From: Candidatus Shikimatogenerans bostrichidophilus
GTDB taxonomy: Bacteria > Bacteroidota > Bacteroidia > Flavobacteriales > Blattabacteriaceae
NCBI GenBank assembly: GCA_029851365.1
Contig: CP099832.1
Location: 123,641 to 184,356 of the forward strand
DNA length: 60,716 bases
Reading direction: 5' to 3'
Positions 1-9,778 of the stretch are shown here, piece after piece. Each line of letters opens with the position of its first letter. Within the stretch, counting starts at the first letter, position 1. The notes under the pieces were generated by a model that saw nothing but the letters and a program-made list of their open reading frames with translations, was not told where the DNA came from and did not search any database. The translations under genes were made by a program, and so were the position numbers.

Positions 1-1380
1 TTAAAAGTAAAAAAAAATAAAAAAATTTTAAATAAAAAAATTTTTTTTTTAAAAAATAAAAAATTAAAAAATATTTTTAGAAAAAAAAATTTTAAAAAGT
101 TATTAATAGTTTTAAAAAAATATAAAAATAAAAAAAAAAGACAATTAAAATTAAAAAAAATTTTAAATAATTTTAAAAATAAATTAAATAAAGATTTTAT
201 TTTATATAATGAATTTTTAATATTTAAATATTATCATTATTATAAAAAATTAATAATAAGAGGATTAATTAAAAAAAAAAATATAAGAATAGATGGTAGA
301 TTTATAGATGAAATTAGAGATATAAAAATAATAAATGGTTATTTACCTGGAGTACATGGATCTACATTATTTACTAGAGGAGAAACACAATCTTTAACTA
401 CTGTTACATTAGGATCTTCTTTAGATGTTAATAGAATTGATAACGTAGTAATTGAGGATAATGAAACATTTTATTTACATTATAATTTCCCTCCTTTTTC
501 TACAGGTGAAGTTAAAAAGATTTTAGGAGTTTCTAGAAGAGAAATAGGTCACGGAAATTTAGCTAAAAATGCATTAAAATATATGATTCCAAAAAATAAT
601 CCATTTACGATTAGAGTAGTATCTGATATATTATCATCTAATGGATCATCTTCAATGGCAACAGTATGTGCAGGTAGTTTAGCTTTAATTGATGCAGGTA
701 TAAAAATAAAAGAAAAAGTAGCTGGTATTGCTATGGGATATATTAAGGATGGTATTATTTTATCTGATATTTTAGGTGAAGAAGATCATTATGGAGATTT
801 AGATTTTAAAATAACTAAAACTAAAAATGGAATTACATCATGTCAAATGGATATAAAAGATTATAGAATTAATATTTTAAATAAAAGTATTTTAAAAAAA
901 ATATTAAAAAAATCAGATATTTCTATAAATATAATTTTACGTAAAATGAGTAAAAGTATAATATATTCTAATAATAAAAATAAAATTATTAGTAAATTTA
1001 ATTTACTAAAAATACCTAGTAAATATATAGGTACTATAATAGGTAAAGGAGGTCAAAATATTAAAAAAATTGAACAACTAACAAATACTAATATAATAAT
1101 TAAAGAAAAAGATGATAGTGGAATAATTGAAATATTTGGAAATAAAAAAGATAATATAGATAAAGTAATAAAAATAATTAATAAATTAATATTTTATCCT
1201 AAAGTAGGATATATATATAACGCTATTATTATAAATATAAAAAATAATAATATATTAATAAAATTATCAAGAAATAATATAATATCATTAAAAATATCAA
1301 ATAATTTGAAAAAAAAATATAAAATAGGTGACATTGTAAAAATTAAATATTTAGGTATAAAAAATGAAAAAAAATCTTAA
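1..1380 (+). CDS. pnp: Polyribonucleotide nucleotidyltransferase (PNPase), 5'-truncated by window edge
   Basis: Phosphorolytic 3'-5' exoribonuclease of RNA turnover. The reading frame is open from base 1, so the N-terminal RNase PH domain lies outside the window and 459 residues are visible. Translation from about base 280 gives the second RNase PH core, with IRIDGRF, then [15 protein letters not shown] and the [10 protein letters not shown] block. A KH domain follows ([16 protein letters not shown], near base 1030) and then a short C-terminal S1-like domain ([13 protein letters not shown]). The first ATG in this stretch (583) is internal to the core and is not the start. The 3' end overlaps rpoD by 17 bases, so the two are probably co-transcribed. 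Identification rests on these motifs and the domain order. Confidence 0.95.
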   Translation, partial: LKVKKNKKILNKKIFFLKNKKLKNIFRKKNFKKLLIVLKKYKNKKKRQLKLKKILNNFKNKLNKDFILYNEFLIFKYYHYYKKLIIRGLIKKKNIRIDGRFIDEIRDIKIINGYLPGVHGSTLFTRGETQSLTTVTLGSSLDVNRIDNVVIEDNETFYLHYNFPPFSTGEVKKILGVSRREIGHGNLAKNALKYMIPKNNPFTIRVVSDILSSNGSSSMATVCAGSLALIDAGIKIKEKVAGIAMGYIKDGIILSDILGEEDHYGDLDFKITKTKNGITSCQMDIKDYRINILNKSILKKILKKSDISINIILRKMSKSIIYSNNKNKIISKFNLLKIPSKYIGTIIGKGGQNIKKIEQLTNTNIIIKEKDDSGIIEIFGNKKDNIDKVIKIINKLIFYPKVGYIYNAIIINIKNNNILIKLSRNNIISLKISNNLKKKYKIGDIVKIKYLGIKNEKKS

Positions 1381-2251
1381 TAAAGAAGAATCAAGATCTT
1401 TAAATAAATATTTAAATGATATAAGTAAAATACCGTTATTAGATAATAAAACAGAAAAAAAACTAGCTAGAATTATACAAAATAGTAAAAATAATAATAA
1501 TCTTACTAATAAAGAAATAATAATAAAAAAATATGCTGAAAACTTATTAATTAAATCTAATTTAAGATTTGTTGTATCTATAGCAAAACAATATCAAAAT
1601 CAAGGTTTATCATTATCTGATTTAATTAATGAAGGTAATTTAGGTTTAATAAAAGCAGCAGAAAAATTTGATGTTAATAGAGGATATAAGTTTATATCAT
1701 ATGCTGTATGGTGGATTAAACAAAGTATTTTACAATCTATAGCTGATTTTTCTAAATGTGTTAGATCTCCAACTAATAAAATAGCTTTTTTAAATAAAAT
1801 TAATAGAGTAACTACTTATTTAGAACAGAAATTACAGAGACCCCCTAGTATAAAAGAATTAGCTAAAAATTTATCTGTATCAGAAAAAGAAATAGAAGAT
1901 GTACTAAAATTAAGTGGTAAAAATATTTCTTTAGATGCTCCTTTAATTGAAGGAGAAGGAATAAATTTATACGATGTAATTAGCTCTAAAGATGTACCTA
2001 ATCCAGATAAAAAAATGAAAGTTGAGTCTTTGCAAAAAGATATTAAAAAATGTTTAACTATTTTGTCTAAAAGAGAAAAGCAAGTTATTATATATTCTTG
2101 TGGATTATTTGGTCAAAATTTAATGACTTTTGAAGAAATAGCTAAATTATTTAATTTAACTAGAGAAAGGGTGAGACAAATACAAATTAGTGCAATTAAT
2201 AAATTAAAAGAAACTAATAAAATTAAAATACTAAAATCTTATTTAGGTTAA
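1364..2251 (+). CDS. rpoD: RNA polymerase primary sigma factor (sigma-70 family)
   Basis: Housekeeping sigma factor that directs core RNA polymerase to promoters. The 295-residue protein has a short region 1.2 ([15 protein letters not shown]), a strong region 2 around residues 60-130 ([18 protein letters not shown], then [10 protein letters not shown] for -10 recognition and melting), region 3 ([20 protein letters not shown]) and region 4 with the helix-turn-helix TRERVRQIQ near residue 265. The length suits the short Bacteroidota primary sigma, which lacks a long region 1.1. The start ATG lies inside the end of pnp (17-base overlap). The stop is followed directly by a perfect 14-bp hairpin shared with the convergent pfkA. 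Confidence 0.95.
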   Translation: MKKNLNKEESRSLNKYLNDISKIPLLDNKTEKKLARIIQNSKNNNNLTNKEIIIKKYAENLLIKSNLRFVVSIAKQYQNQGLSLSDLINEGNLGLIKAAEKFDVNRGYKFISYAVWWIKQSILQSIADFSKCVRSPTNKIAFLNKINRVTTYLEQKLQRPPSIKELAKNLSVSEKEIEDVLKLSGKNISLDAPLIEGEGINLYDVISSKDVPNPDKKMKVESLQKDIKKCLTILSKREKQVIIYSCGLFGQNLMTFEEIAKLFNLTRERVRQIQISAINKLKETNKIKILKSYLG

Positions 2252-2252
2252 A

Positions 2253-2286
2253 TTTATAAGAGATATTAAATTATATCTCTTATAAA
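2253..2286. terminator. Bidirectional hairpin between rpoD and pfkA
   Basis: The stem 2253-2266 pairs perfectly over 14 bp with 2273-2286 around a 6-base loop. It lies between the stop codons of two convergent genes, and the pfkA stop is inside the 3' arm. No long T-run follows on either strand, so it may act as a processing or stabilising hairpin rather than a classical intrinsic terminator. Confidence 0.6.
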
Positions 2287-3239
2287 TAAATATTATAAAA
2301 ATTATTATTATTAAATTTTTTATTAAAATTTATTAATTTTTTTAATTTTATATTAATAATTTTATTATTTTTTACTCCAAGTACTATATTATTTTTATAA
2401 TTAATTAATCTTTTAATTGATTCTTTACCAAATAAATAACCTAATAGTCTATCTATACTACTAGGTTTTCCTCCTCTTTGTATATAGCCTAATATAGTAT
2501 GTCTAAATTCGTAATTTTTAATATTTTTTTTAATTTTTTTATATATTAATTTAGAAGCATTACCAATATATTTATTTTCTGCTACTATAATAATATTAGA
2601 TTTAATTTTTTTTTTTTTTAATTCTTCTTGAATATTATTTAAATTATATTTATTATTATGAACTATATATAATGGACTTAATGCTATACCACTATAATAA
2701 GCTAAATATCCAGTATTTTTACCCATTACTTCTATAATAAAAATTCTATTATTAGAATATGCAATTTCTTTTAAATTATCTACAGTATTTACTATAGAAT
2801 TTAATGCAGTATCATATCCTAATGTCAAATCTGTACCATATATATCATTATCTATAGTTCCTGGTATTCCTATTATAGGTATTTTATATTCATTACTAAA
2901 TTTACTTATACCTTTTAAAGTACCATTACCACCTATTACAATTAGAGCATTAATTTTATTTTTTTTTAAATTTTTATAAGATATTTCACGGCCTTTAGTA
3001 GTAAAAAATAATTTAGATCTACTAGTACCTAAAATAGTACCTCCTAAATGTATAATATTATTAACATAAAAATTAGATAATATTTTATAATTATTTAAAA
3101 TTAATCCTTTATATCCATATAAAAATCCAAAAACTTTTATATTATAAATTGATGCAAAATTAACTATAGCTTTAATAGCTGAATTCATACCTGGAGAATC
3201 ACCACCAGAAGTTAATATACCTATATTATTTAATATCAT
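2280..3239 (-). CDS. pfkA: 6-phosphofructokinase
   Basis: Phosphorylates fructose 6-phosphate to fructose 1,6-bisphosphate, the committed step of glycolysis. The 319-residue length matches bacterial PfkA. Visible motifs are the nucleotide loop GILTSGGDSPGMN (residues 7-19), the catalytic PGTIDNDIYGTD (residues 126-137, with the aspartate base), VMGKNTGYLA and the sugar-phosphate site LGYIQRGGKPSSIDR. One oddity is VIGGNGTLKG at residues 101-110, where the family normally has GGDGS or GGDGT; the aspartate that coordinates Mg-ATP is asparagine here. The gene ends in the hairpin shared with rpoD and starts 2 bases after the stop of the upstream DUF3127 gene on the same strand. Confidence 0.92.
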   Translation of the reverse strand: MILNNIGILTSGGDSPGMNSAIKAIVNFASIYNIKVFGFLYGYKGLILNNYKILSNFYVNNIIHLGGTILGTSRSKLFFTTKGREISYKNLKKNKINALIVIGGNGTLKGISKFSNEYKIPIIGIPGTIDNDIYGTDLTLGYDTALNSIVNTVDNLKEIAYSNNRIFIIEVMGKNTGYLAYYSGIALSPLYIVHNNKYNLNNIQEELKKKKIKSNIIIVAENKYIGNASKLIYKKIKKNIKNYEFRHTILGYIQRGGKPSSIDRLLGYLFGKESIKRLINYKNNIVLGVKNNKIINIKLKKLINFNKKFNNNNFYNIYL

Positions 3240-3241
3240 AT

Positions 3242-3736
3242 TTATTTATAAGGAAGTTTTCTTTTTTTTTTAAAATCATCATCTTCGTCATAGTCGTCAT
3301 CTTCATCATCATCATCATCTTCGTCATAGTCGTCATCTTCATCATCATCTTCTTCTTCGTCTAATTCATTATTATCATTATTTAAATCATCTTCATCATT
3401 TATATCATAACTACGATAAAGATCTAAATTAGGATCACTTTTTAAAAAATTTAAATCTTTATTATCAACTTTTTCTATTTTCCAAGCTTGAATAGTATTA
3501 AAATATCTAGTAGTACCATCTTTATTAATAAATTCTCTACCTTTTATATTAATATATACTTTTACTTTATCATCTATTTTAATATAATTTAATAAATCTA
3601 TTTTTTTTTGTACAAAATCTATAATTATATTTTGAGGATATTGTTCATCAGTTATTAATATAATACTTTTTTTTTTAAAATTATTTTTAAATTCCTGTAA
3701 TTCTAGTATATTTTTAATTCTACCAATTAAATACAT
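3242..3736 (-). CDS. DUF3127 domain protein with acidic repeat tail
   Basis: This 164-residue protein has an N-terminal part (1-95) matching the Bacteroidota DUF3127 family, recognised from ITDEQYPQNIIIDF, IKGREFINKDGTTRYF and IQAWKIEKV. That family is small and probably OB-fold-like, and its function is unproven. Residues of about 110-155 are almost only Asp and Glu with a few Tyr, ending in a basic FKKKRKLPYK. The acidic tail is partly built from a perfect 36-bp tandem duplication. An acidic C-terminus could mimic nucleic acid or bind basic proteins, as SSB tails do, but this is inference. It lies 2 bases upstream of pfkA on the same strand. Confidence 0.75.
   Translation of the reverse strand: MYLIGRIKNILELQEFKNNFKKKSIILITDEQYPQNIIIDFVQKKIDLLNYIKIDDKVKVYINIKGREFINKDGTTRYFNTIQAWKIEKVDNKDLNFLKSDPNLDLYRSYDINDEDDLNNDNNELDEEEDDDEDDDYDEDDDDDEDDDYDEDDDFKKKRKLPYK
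3278..3349. repeat. Two perfect 36-bp tandem copies in the acidic tail
   Basis: Bases 3278-3313 are repeated exactly at 3314-3349. The unit is 12 codons on the minus strand and encodes only Asp, Glu and Tyr. The copies are identical including third positions, so the duplication is recent or kept homogeneous by slippage. Confidence 0.9.
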
Positions 3737-3818
3737 ATATATATTATTATTTTTTTTTTACTTTAATTTATTATATAATATGTAATATAAAATTTAATGA
3801 CTAAATAATATTTAAGTA

Positions 3819-4121
3819 CTAAAATAGCCCTAATTTAAATTTTGCTTCATCAGTCATCATATTTATATTCCATACAGGATTAAACGTCAATTTAATATTT
3901 ATTTCCTTTATAAAAGGAATTTTTTTTTTAATTTTATATTTAATTTTATTTATTATTTTATCTACTAAAGGACAATTAGGAGTTGTTAATGTCATTAAAA
4001 TAAATATACTTTTAACTAATTTATTATATTTAATTTTATATATTAATCCTAAATCATAAATATTAATTTTTATTTCAGGATCTATTATTTTTTTTAAAAT
4101 AGAAATAATTTTATTTTTCAT
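3819..4121 (-). CDS. MIP18 / DUF59 family Fe-S assembly protein (SufT-like)
   Basis: A small protein of 100 residues in the MIP18/DUF59 family, which helps iron-sulfur cluster maturation. Visible signatures are ILKKIIDPEIKINIYDLGLI near residues 8-27, the TLTTPNCPLVDKI block with the family's conserved cysteine, and the C-terminal NPVWNINMMTDEAKFKLG. The family name is secure; calling it SufT rather than a PaaD-like paralogue is inference, although SufT is the usual member in Bacteroidota. No other suf genes are in the window. The next gene in either direction is unrelated. Confidence 0.8.
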   Translation of the reverse strand: MKNKIISILKKIIDPEIKINIYDLGLIYKIKYNKLVKSIFILMTLTTPNCPLVDKIINKIKYKIKKKIPFIKEINIKLTFNPVWNINMMTDEAKFKLGLF

Positions 4122-4177
4122 ATAATTAATATTTTTTTATATTTATAAAAATAAAATTTAAGTATAAAAAATTAATA

Positions 4178-4804
4178 ATGATTATAAATAAAAAATTATA
4201 TAATTATATAATAAATCTAACTAATGATAAAGAATATAAATATTTAAAAAAAATAAGAAATAAAAAATATAATAATATAAATAAAAAGAATATGTCAGAT
4301 TTTTTACAAGGTAGATTTTTAAGTATTATTTCTAGAATAAAAAATCCTAAATATATATTAGAAATTGGTACATTTATAGGATATTCTAGTTTATGTTTAT
4401 GTGAAGGATTAAAAAAAAAAGGAAAATTAATTACTATAGAAAAAAATAAAAAAATTTTTAAATATGCTATAAATAATATATCTAATACAAAATATAAAAA
4501 TAAAATAAAAATACTATTAGGGAATGCATTAAATATAATACCTAAATTAAATATAAAATTCGATATAATTTTTATAGATGCAGATAAAAAAAATTATATA
4601 AATTATTTAAATTTAATAAAGAATAAAATTAAAAAAAAAGGTATAATATTAGTAGATAATGTATTATGGAAAGGATTAATAATAAAAAATAAAAAAGATA
4701 AAATAACTAAAATAATTAATAATTTTAATATAGAATTAAAGAATAAAAATTATAATAATATAATATTACCTATTAGAGATGGTATTAATCTAATAATTAA
4801 TTAA
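4178..4804 (+). CDS. SAM-dependent O-methyltransferase (family 3)
   Basis: A 208-residue class I methyltransferase of the caffeoyl-CoA/catechol O-methyltransferase family. Motif I is ILEIGTFIGYSSLCLCEGL near residues 60-80, followed by the acidic loop LITIEKNKK. FIDADKKNYINYLN and ILVDNVLWKGLI carry the usual metal-binding aspartates and asparagine. The length is normal for the family. The natural substrate cannot be told from sequence. The stop codon abuts the stop of the convergent cysS with no bases between them. Confidence 0.85.
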   Translation: MIINKKLYNYIINLTNDKEYKYLKKIRNKKYNNINKKNMSDFLQGRFLSIISRIKNPKYILEIGTFIGYSSLCLCEGLKKKGKLITIEKNKKIFKYAINNISNTKYKNKIKILLGNALNIIPKLNIKFDIIFIDADKKNYINYLNLIKNKIKKKGIILVDNVLWKGLIIKNKKDKITKIINNFNIELKNKNYNNIILPIRDGINLIIN

Positions 4805-6244
4805 TTATTTATCATTTATCATAATATATTTACTAATTATATCTCTTATTCTATCAGAATATTCATAATCTTTTTTTATTCTCATTTCGTTTCTAAGCTT
4901 TAACAAATTATTAATTACTATTTTTATATTTGTTTGTTTTTTACCTTTTATTTTTTTTAATCCTAATATATCAATTAAAAAATATTTTAATATTTTTTTT
5001 AGTTTATTTAAATCATCTTTACTTATTTGTAGTATATTATTAATACATTTATCTATTATATTATTTATTCTATTTAAATTAAATATCAATAAAGGTATAT
5101 TAAAATCATCATTTATAGAATTATAACATTTATCGTAAATACTTACTATATTAATATATGATGAAGTATTATTTTTGGGAATAATTCTTTTAAATTTATT
5201 AAAAATATTTAATAAATTAAAATACTTATTAATTGTATTTTTTAAATTTTTATAAGAAAAATTTAATTTATTTCTATAATGAGTTTGTATTAAATAAAAT
5301 CTAATTATAAATGGATTAATATCTACATTATCTGTAATTTTATAACGTCCTTTTATTATATCATATGGAAGTATAAAATTATTTAATGATTTACTCATTT
5401 TTTTATTATTAATAGTTAACATATTAGTATGTATCCAGTATTTAGCTAAATTATTATTATTATTATTAATAATATTTGATTGAATAATTTCACATTCATG
5501 ATGTGGAAACTTTAAATCTATACCACCTCCATGTATATCAAAATAATCTCCTAATAGTTTATTACTAATAGTAGTACATCCTATATGCCAACCTGGTATA
5601 CCTGTTCCCCATTTAGTTTTCCATTTAAATATATCATAATTATTAATATTTTTCCAAATAGAGAAATCATAAATTTTATTTTTTAAATATTTATTTAATT
5701 TATTTTTATTATATATTATATTTAAATTATTTAATATTTTTCCAAATTTTATAAAATTTTTATTATTATTATATTTATATATATCAAAATAAACTGATTT
5801 ATTTCTTATATACGCATATTTTAATTTTATTAAATTTTTTATATTATTAATCTGATCCATTATATAATTTGTTACTCTAGGTTCAAGATTAGGTTCTAAT
5901 ATATTAAATAATTTTAATATTTTATAATATTTTAAATAATATTTTTTTATTTTATATAAATATAAATAATTATTATTATAAAAATTATTATTTAATTTAA
6001 AATTATAATCAGTTATATTTCTTATATATCTAATATTATATTTTAAATGTATAAAATATCTATATATAATATCGAATAATATAAAAGTTCTACAATTTCC
6101 TAAATGTATATTTTTATATATAGTAGGTCCACACACATACATATTAATAATATTATTATTAATAGGTATAAACAATTCTTTTTTATTTTTTAAAGTATTG
6201 AAAATATTAATTTTTTTTTTATATTTATATATAATTTCTTTCAT
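4805..6244 (-). CDS. cysS: Cysteinyl-tRNA synthetase
   Basis: Class I aminoacyl-tRNA synthetase charging tRNA-Cys. The protein of 479 residues is near the usual 460-500. The N-terminal active site reads MYVCGPTIYKNIHLGNCRTF, containing the first zinc cysteine and the HIGH-type motif. GWHIGCTTIS and HGGGIDLKFPHHECE supply the other zinc ligands, and KMSKSLNNF is the KMSKS loop. The C-terminal anticodon-binding part is short but ends in the family-like RDIISKYIMIND. It is convergent with the methyltransferase gene and divergent from proS. Confidence 0.95.
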   Translation of the reverse strand: MKEIIYKYKKKINIFNTLKNKKELFIPINNNIINMYVCGPTIYKNIHLGNCRTFILFDIIYRYFIHLKYNIRYIRNITDYNFKLNNNFYNNNYLYLYKIKKYYLKYYKILKLFNILEPNLEPRVTNYIMDQINNIKNLIKLKYAYIRNKSVYFDIYKYNNNKNFIKFGKILNNLNIIYNKNKLNKYLKNKIYDFSIWKNINNYDIFKWKTKWGTGIPGWHIGCTTISNKLLGDYFDIHGGGIDLKFPHHECEIIQSNIINNNNNNLAKYWIHTNMLTINNKKMSKSLNNFILPYDIIKGRYKITDNVDINPFIIRFYLIQTHYRNKLNFSYKNLKNTINKYFNLLNIFNKFKRIIPKNNTSSYINIVSIYDKCYNSINDDFNIPLLIFNLNRINNIIDKCINNILQISKDDLNKLKKILKYFLIDILGLKKIKGKKQTNIKIVINNLLKLRNEMRIKKDYEYSDRIRDIISKYIMINDK

Positions 6245-6306
6245 AAATGAAATTTCTTTTTTTAAAAAATATAATAATTTAATTTCATTAAAAATAAATA
6301 AAATAT

Positions 6307-7740
6307 ATGGATGACAAAAAATATATAAATTTAATTAAATCTACTAATATAGCAGATTATTCTGATATAAAAGGAATAATTATAATAAAACCTTATGGAT
6401 ATAGTATTTGGGAAAATATAAAAAATATTTTTAATAAAATATTAATAAAAAATAATTATAATAATTTATATTTTCCTTTATTAATATCGAAAAAATTATT
6501 TGAATTAGAAAATAAAAAATTAAATATAATACCTAAAGAATGTGCTATTGTAACTCATAGTAAATTTAAAATAAATTATAATAATAAATTAATAATAGAT
6601 AAAAAATCTAAATTAAATCAAGAATTAATTATAAGACCTACTTCAGAAACTATTGTATGGTATACATTTAAAAAATGGATAGAATCTTATAGAAATTTAC
6701 CAATTAAGATTAATCAATGGTGTAATGTAGTAAGATTAGAAATGAGAACTAAGTTTTTTATAAGAAATTCTGAATTTTTATGGCAAGAAGGACATAGTGC
6801 ACATAGTTCAAAAAATGAAGCATTATTAGAAGTTAAGAAAGTTAAACTTATGTATAAAAAATTATTAAAAAATTATCTATGTATACCATTTATTTCAGGA
6901 TATAAAACACGTAAAGAAACTTTTCCTGGAGCTAAATTTACATATACTTTTGAAACTATAACAAAAGAAAAAGGAAAATCTATACAATTAGCCACTATAC
7001 ATTATTTATCTAATAATTTTTCTAAAGTTTTTAATGTTAAATATACTAATGAAATAGGGAAAAAAGTTTATACATGGGGTATATCTTGGGGAATTTCTAC
7101 TAGATTAATCGGAGCTATTATAATGATTCATAATGATAAAAAAGGACTTATATTACCGCCCAAAATAGCTCCGATTCAAGTTATTATTATACCCCTAATT
7201 AATAATTATATCTTAAAAAAACGAATTTTTTTTATTAAAAATATATTAATAAAATCAAATATTTCTGTTGAAATAGATAATAATTTTAATATAACTCCAG
7301 GTAAAAAATTTTATAAATACGATAATATGGGGATTCCAATTAAGCTTATCATAGGCATCAATGAGTTAAAAAATAATACTGTCGAATTAATTCGAAGAGA
7401 TACTTTTAAAAAATATTATTTAGATATTAATAACAATATATATATAAAAATCTTGAAAATTCTAAGTAATATTCATAAAAGAATGTATATATTCGCGAAA
7501 ATAGAAATGAAAAGAAAGACATATTTTGTTAAAAGTTTTAAAAATTTTAAAAAAAAAATAAATAGAAATTATGGTTTTTATTCTGCTTACTGGTATAAAG
7601 ATTCTAATAATGAATCTAATATACAAAGTATTACTAAATCTACTATAAGATGTATAACAAGTAAATCAAAAAAACAACATAAATGCTTTTATAGTAATAA
7701 ATTTACAAATATTAAAATAATTTTAGGTAAATCATATTAA
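6307..7740 (+). CDS. proS: Prolyl-tRNA synthetase (short, archaeal/eukaryal-like type)
   Basis: Class II synthetase charging tRNA-Pro. The 477-residue protein lacks the long editing insertion of the E. coli type and fits the ProS type 3 found in many Bacteroidota. Motif 2 is RTKFFIRNSEFLWQEGHSAH with the preceding RPTSETIVWYTF. Motif 3 is GISWGISTRLIGAIIMIH, and the anticodon-binding domain starts at PPKIAPIQVIIIP. The C-terminal zinc-like domain is present but shortened (IRCITSKSKK). It faces away from cysS across about 60 AT-rich bases and converges on miaA. Confidence 0.95.
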   Translation: MDDKKYINLIKSTNIADYSDIKGIIIIKPYGYSIWENIKNIFNKILIKNNYNNLYFPLLISKKLFELENKKLNIIPKECAIVTHSKFKINYNNKLIIDKKSKLNQELIIRPTSETIVWYTFKKWIESYRNLPIKINQWCNVVRLEMRTKFFIRNSEFLWQEGHSAHSSKNEALLEVKKVKLMYKKLLKNYLCIPFISGYKTRKETFPGAKFTYTFETITKEKGKSIQLATIHYLSNNFSKVFNVKYTNEIGKKVYTWGISWGISTRLIGAIIMIHNDKKGLILPPKIAPIQVIIIPLINNYILKKRIFFIKNILIKSNISVEIDNNFNITPGKKFYKYDNMGIPIKLIIGINELKNNTVELIRRDTFKKYYLDINNNIYIKILKILSNIHKRMYIFAKIEMKRKTYFVKSFKNFKKKINRNYGFYSAYWYKDSNNESNIQSITKSTIRCITSKSKKQHKCFYSNKFTNIKIILGKSY

Positions 7741-7745
7741 CTATT

Positions 7746-8636
7746 TTATATTAATATATGTAAAATTTTTTTTTTAATTTTATTAAATTCATTTGGGTTA
7801 AACCAACATACATCTACCATTTTTCTTAACCATATAATCTGTTTCTTAGCATAATTTCTAGTATTTTTTTTTATATTATTTATTATATTATATAAATTAT
7901 TATACAAAAAAAATTCTTTATATCCAATTGTATTAAGTGAGTTTAATTTACTATATTTTTTAATTGATTTTACTTCTTCTATTAACCCATTATTTATCAT
8001 ATAATCTACTCTCTTATTTATATTATAGTAAATTTTTTCTCTTTTATCAATTAATCCAATTCTTAAATATTTATTAAATGGTTTTTTTTTTTTTTTAGAA
8101 AAATAACTAGATAATTTTTTATTAGTAAAAAATTTTACTTCTAATGCTCTAATTATTTTTCTATTATCTTTTTTATTTTTTAAATTTTTATAATAATTAT
8201 AATCTATTTGTTTTAATTTTTTTAATAAATAATTATTTTTTTTTTTTAATAATTTATTTCTATATAGATATAATTTATTTTTATCTATATTAGGTATATA
8301 ATCTATTCCATCTATTATAGATTTTTCATATAATAATGATCCACCTACTAAAAATAAAATATTATATTTTTTATATAATATTTTCATTTTTTTATATGCA
8401 TCTATATAATAATTATATACATTATAATCATCTAATATACTTTTATGTCCTATAAAATGATGTTTTACTATATTTAACTGATTTTTATTAGGTCTAGAAG
8501 TACCTATTTTTAATTCTTTATAAAATTGTCTAGAATCACAAGATATTATTTCAGTATTAAAATATTTAGCTAATTTAATTGATATATTAGTTTTACCTAT
8601 ACCTGTAGGCCCTATTATAGATACTAATAAATTCAT
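7746..8636 (-). CDS. miaA: tRNA dimethylallyltransferase
   Basis: Adds a dimethylallyl group to A37 of tRNAs reading UNN codons. The 296-residue length is typical. The P-loop is IGPTGIGKT (residues 8-16), followed by the substrate-binding SCDSRQFYKELKIGTSRP and the FLVGGSLLYEKSIIDG motif. The C-terminal RNYAKKQIIWLRK is the family's RQ..WFR signature region. The start ATG shares one base with the aroC stop (TAATG), so the two are translationally coupled. The diphosphate donor must come from an isoprenoid pathway not seen in this window. Confidence 0.93.
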   Translation of the reverse strand: MNLLVSIIGPTGIGKTNISIKLAKYFNTEIISCDSRQFYKELKIGTSRPNKNQLNIVKHHFIGHKSILDDYNVYNYYIDAYKKMKILYKKYNILFLVGGSLLYEKSIIDGIDYIPNIDKNKLYLYRNKLLKKKNNYLLKKLKQIDYNYYKNLKNKKDNRKIIRALEVKFFTNKKLSSYFSKKKKKPFNKYLRIGLIDKREKIYYNINKRVDYMINNGLIEEVKSIKKYSKLNSLNTIGYKEFFLYNNLYNIINNIKKNTRNYAKKQIIWLRKMVDVCWFNPNEFNKIKKKILHILI

Positions 8637-9700
8637 TAATATTTATATATTTTATTTATTAAATAATAATCTACTAATACTAAAGCAGCCATAGATTCTA
8701 CTATAGGTATTGCACGAGGTAATACACAAGGATCATGTCTACCTTTTATTTTTATTTTAATTTTATTATTATTTTTATCTACAGTATATTGTTCTTTTTT
8801 TATAGTAGATATAGGTTTAAATGCGATTTTAAAATATATATCCATTCCATTAGATATACCTCCTTGTATACCACCAGAATAATTAGTTTTAGTTGTAAAA
8901 TTTTTAATAAATGGGTCATTATGTTTAGATCCTAACATTTTAGTACCACTAAATCCACTACCATATTCAAATCCTTTTGCAGCATTTATAGTTAACATTG
9001 CTTTTCCTAATTCTGAATGTAGTTTATTAAATATAGGTTCACCTAATCCTATAGGTGCATTTTTAATAACACAGATTATAGTACCACCTAAAGTGTCTCC
9101 TTTTTTTTGATATTTTTTTATTAATTTTATCATTTTATTAGATAAATTATTATCAGGACACCTTATTATATTAGATTCTATATCATTTTTATTTATTAGA
9201 TTATATTTTTTATTTAATTTTATATTACCTACAGAATTTACATAAGCATAAATTTCTATATCTTTTATTATTTGTTTTGCTATACTTCCTGCTAGTACTC
9301 TACACACAGTTTCTCTAGCTGATGATCTACCACCACCTCTATAATCTCTATAATTATATTTTTTATGATAAGTAAAATCTGCATGAGATGGTCTATATGC
9401 ATCTTTAATATTTGAATAATCTTTAGATTTTGTATCTTTATTATATATAATAAAACCTATTGGAGTACCTGTAGTAATATTATTATATATACCTGATAAA
9501 ATTTCAAATTTGTCTTTTTCTTTTCTTGGTGTAACTATATCAGATTGTCCAGTTCTTCTTCTATTTAATTCATATTCTATTTTTTTATAATCTATTTTAA
9601 TTCCTGAAGGACATCCATCTATTATACCTCCTAATGCTTTACCATGACTTTCACCAAATGTAGTTAATTTAAATATTTTACCGAATGTATTACCAGGCAT
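8636..9700 (-). CDS. aroC: Chorismate synthase
   Basis: Last step of the shikimate pathway: EPSP to chorismate with reduced FMN as cofactor. At 354 residues it is full length. Signatures seen are [19 protein letters not shown] near the start, the Arg/Gly-rich [15 protein letters not shown], and the C-terminal [19 protein letters not shown]. It is one of three shikimate genes in the window (with aroK and aroB), dispersed rather than in one operon. A short AT-rich intergenic region separates it from the divergent gyrB. Confidence 0.97.
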   Translation of the reverse strand: MPGNTFGKIFKLTTFGESHGKALGGIIDGCPSGIKIDYKKIEYELNRRRTGQSDIVTPRKEKDKFEILSGIYNNITTGTPIGFIIYNKDTKSKDYSNIKDAYRPSHADFTYHKKYNYRDYRGGGRSSARETVCRVLAGSIAKQIIKDIEIYAYVNSVGNIKLNKKYNLINKNDIESNIIRCPDNNLSNKMIKLIKKYQKKGDTLGGTIICVIKNAPIGLGEPIFNKLHSELGKAMLTINAAKGFEYGSGFSGTKMLGSKHNDPFIKNFTTKTNYSGGIQGGISNGMDIYFKIAFKPISTIKKEQYTVDKNNNKIKIKIKGRHDPCVLPRAIPIVESMAALVLVDYYLINKIYKY

Positions 9701-9778
9701 ATTATTTTAAAAAAGAATAAATTATATTTTATATATTAAAATATATTATAATAATTATTATAAAAAAAATATTAATGT

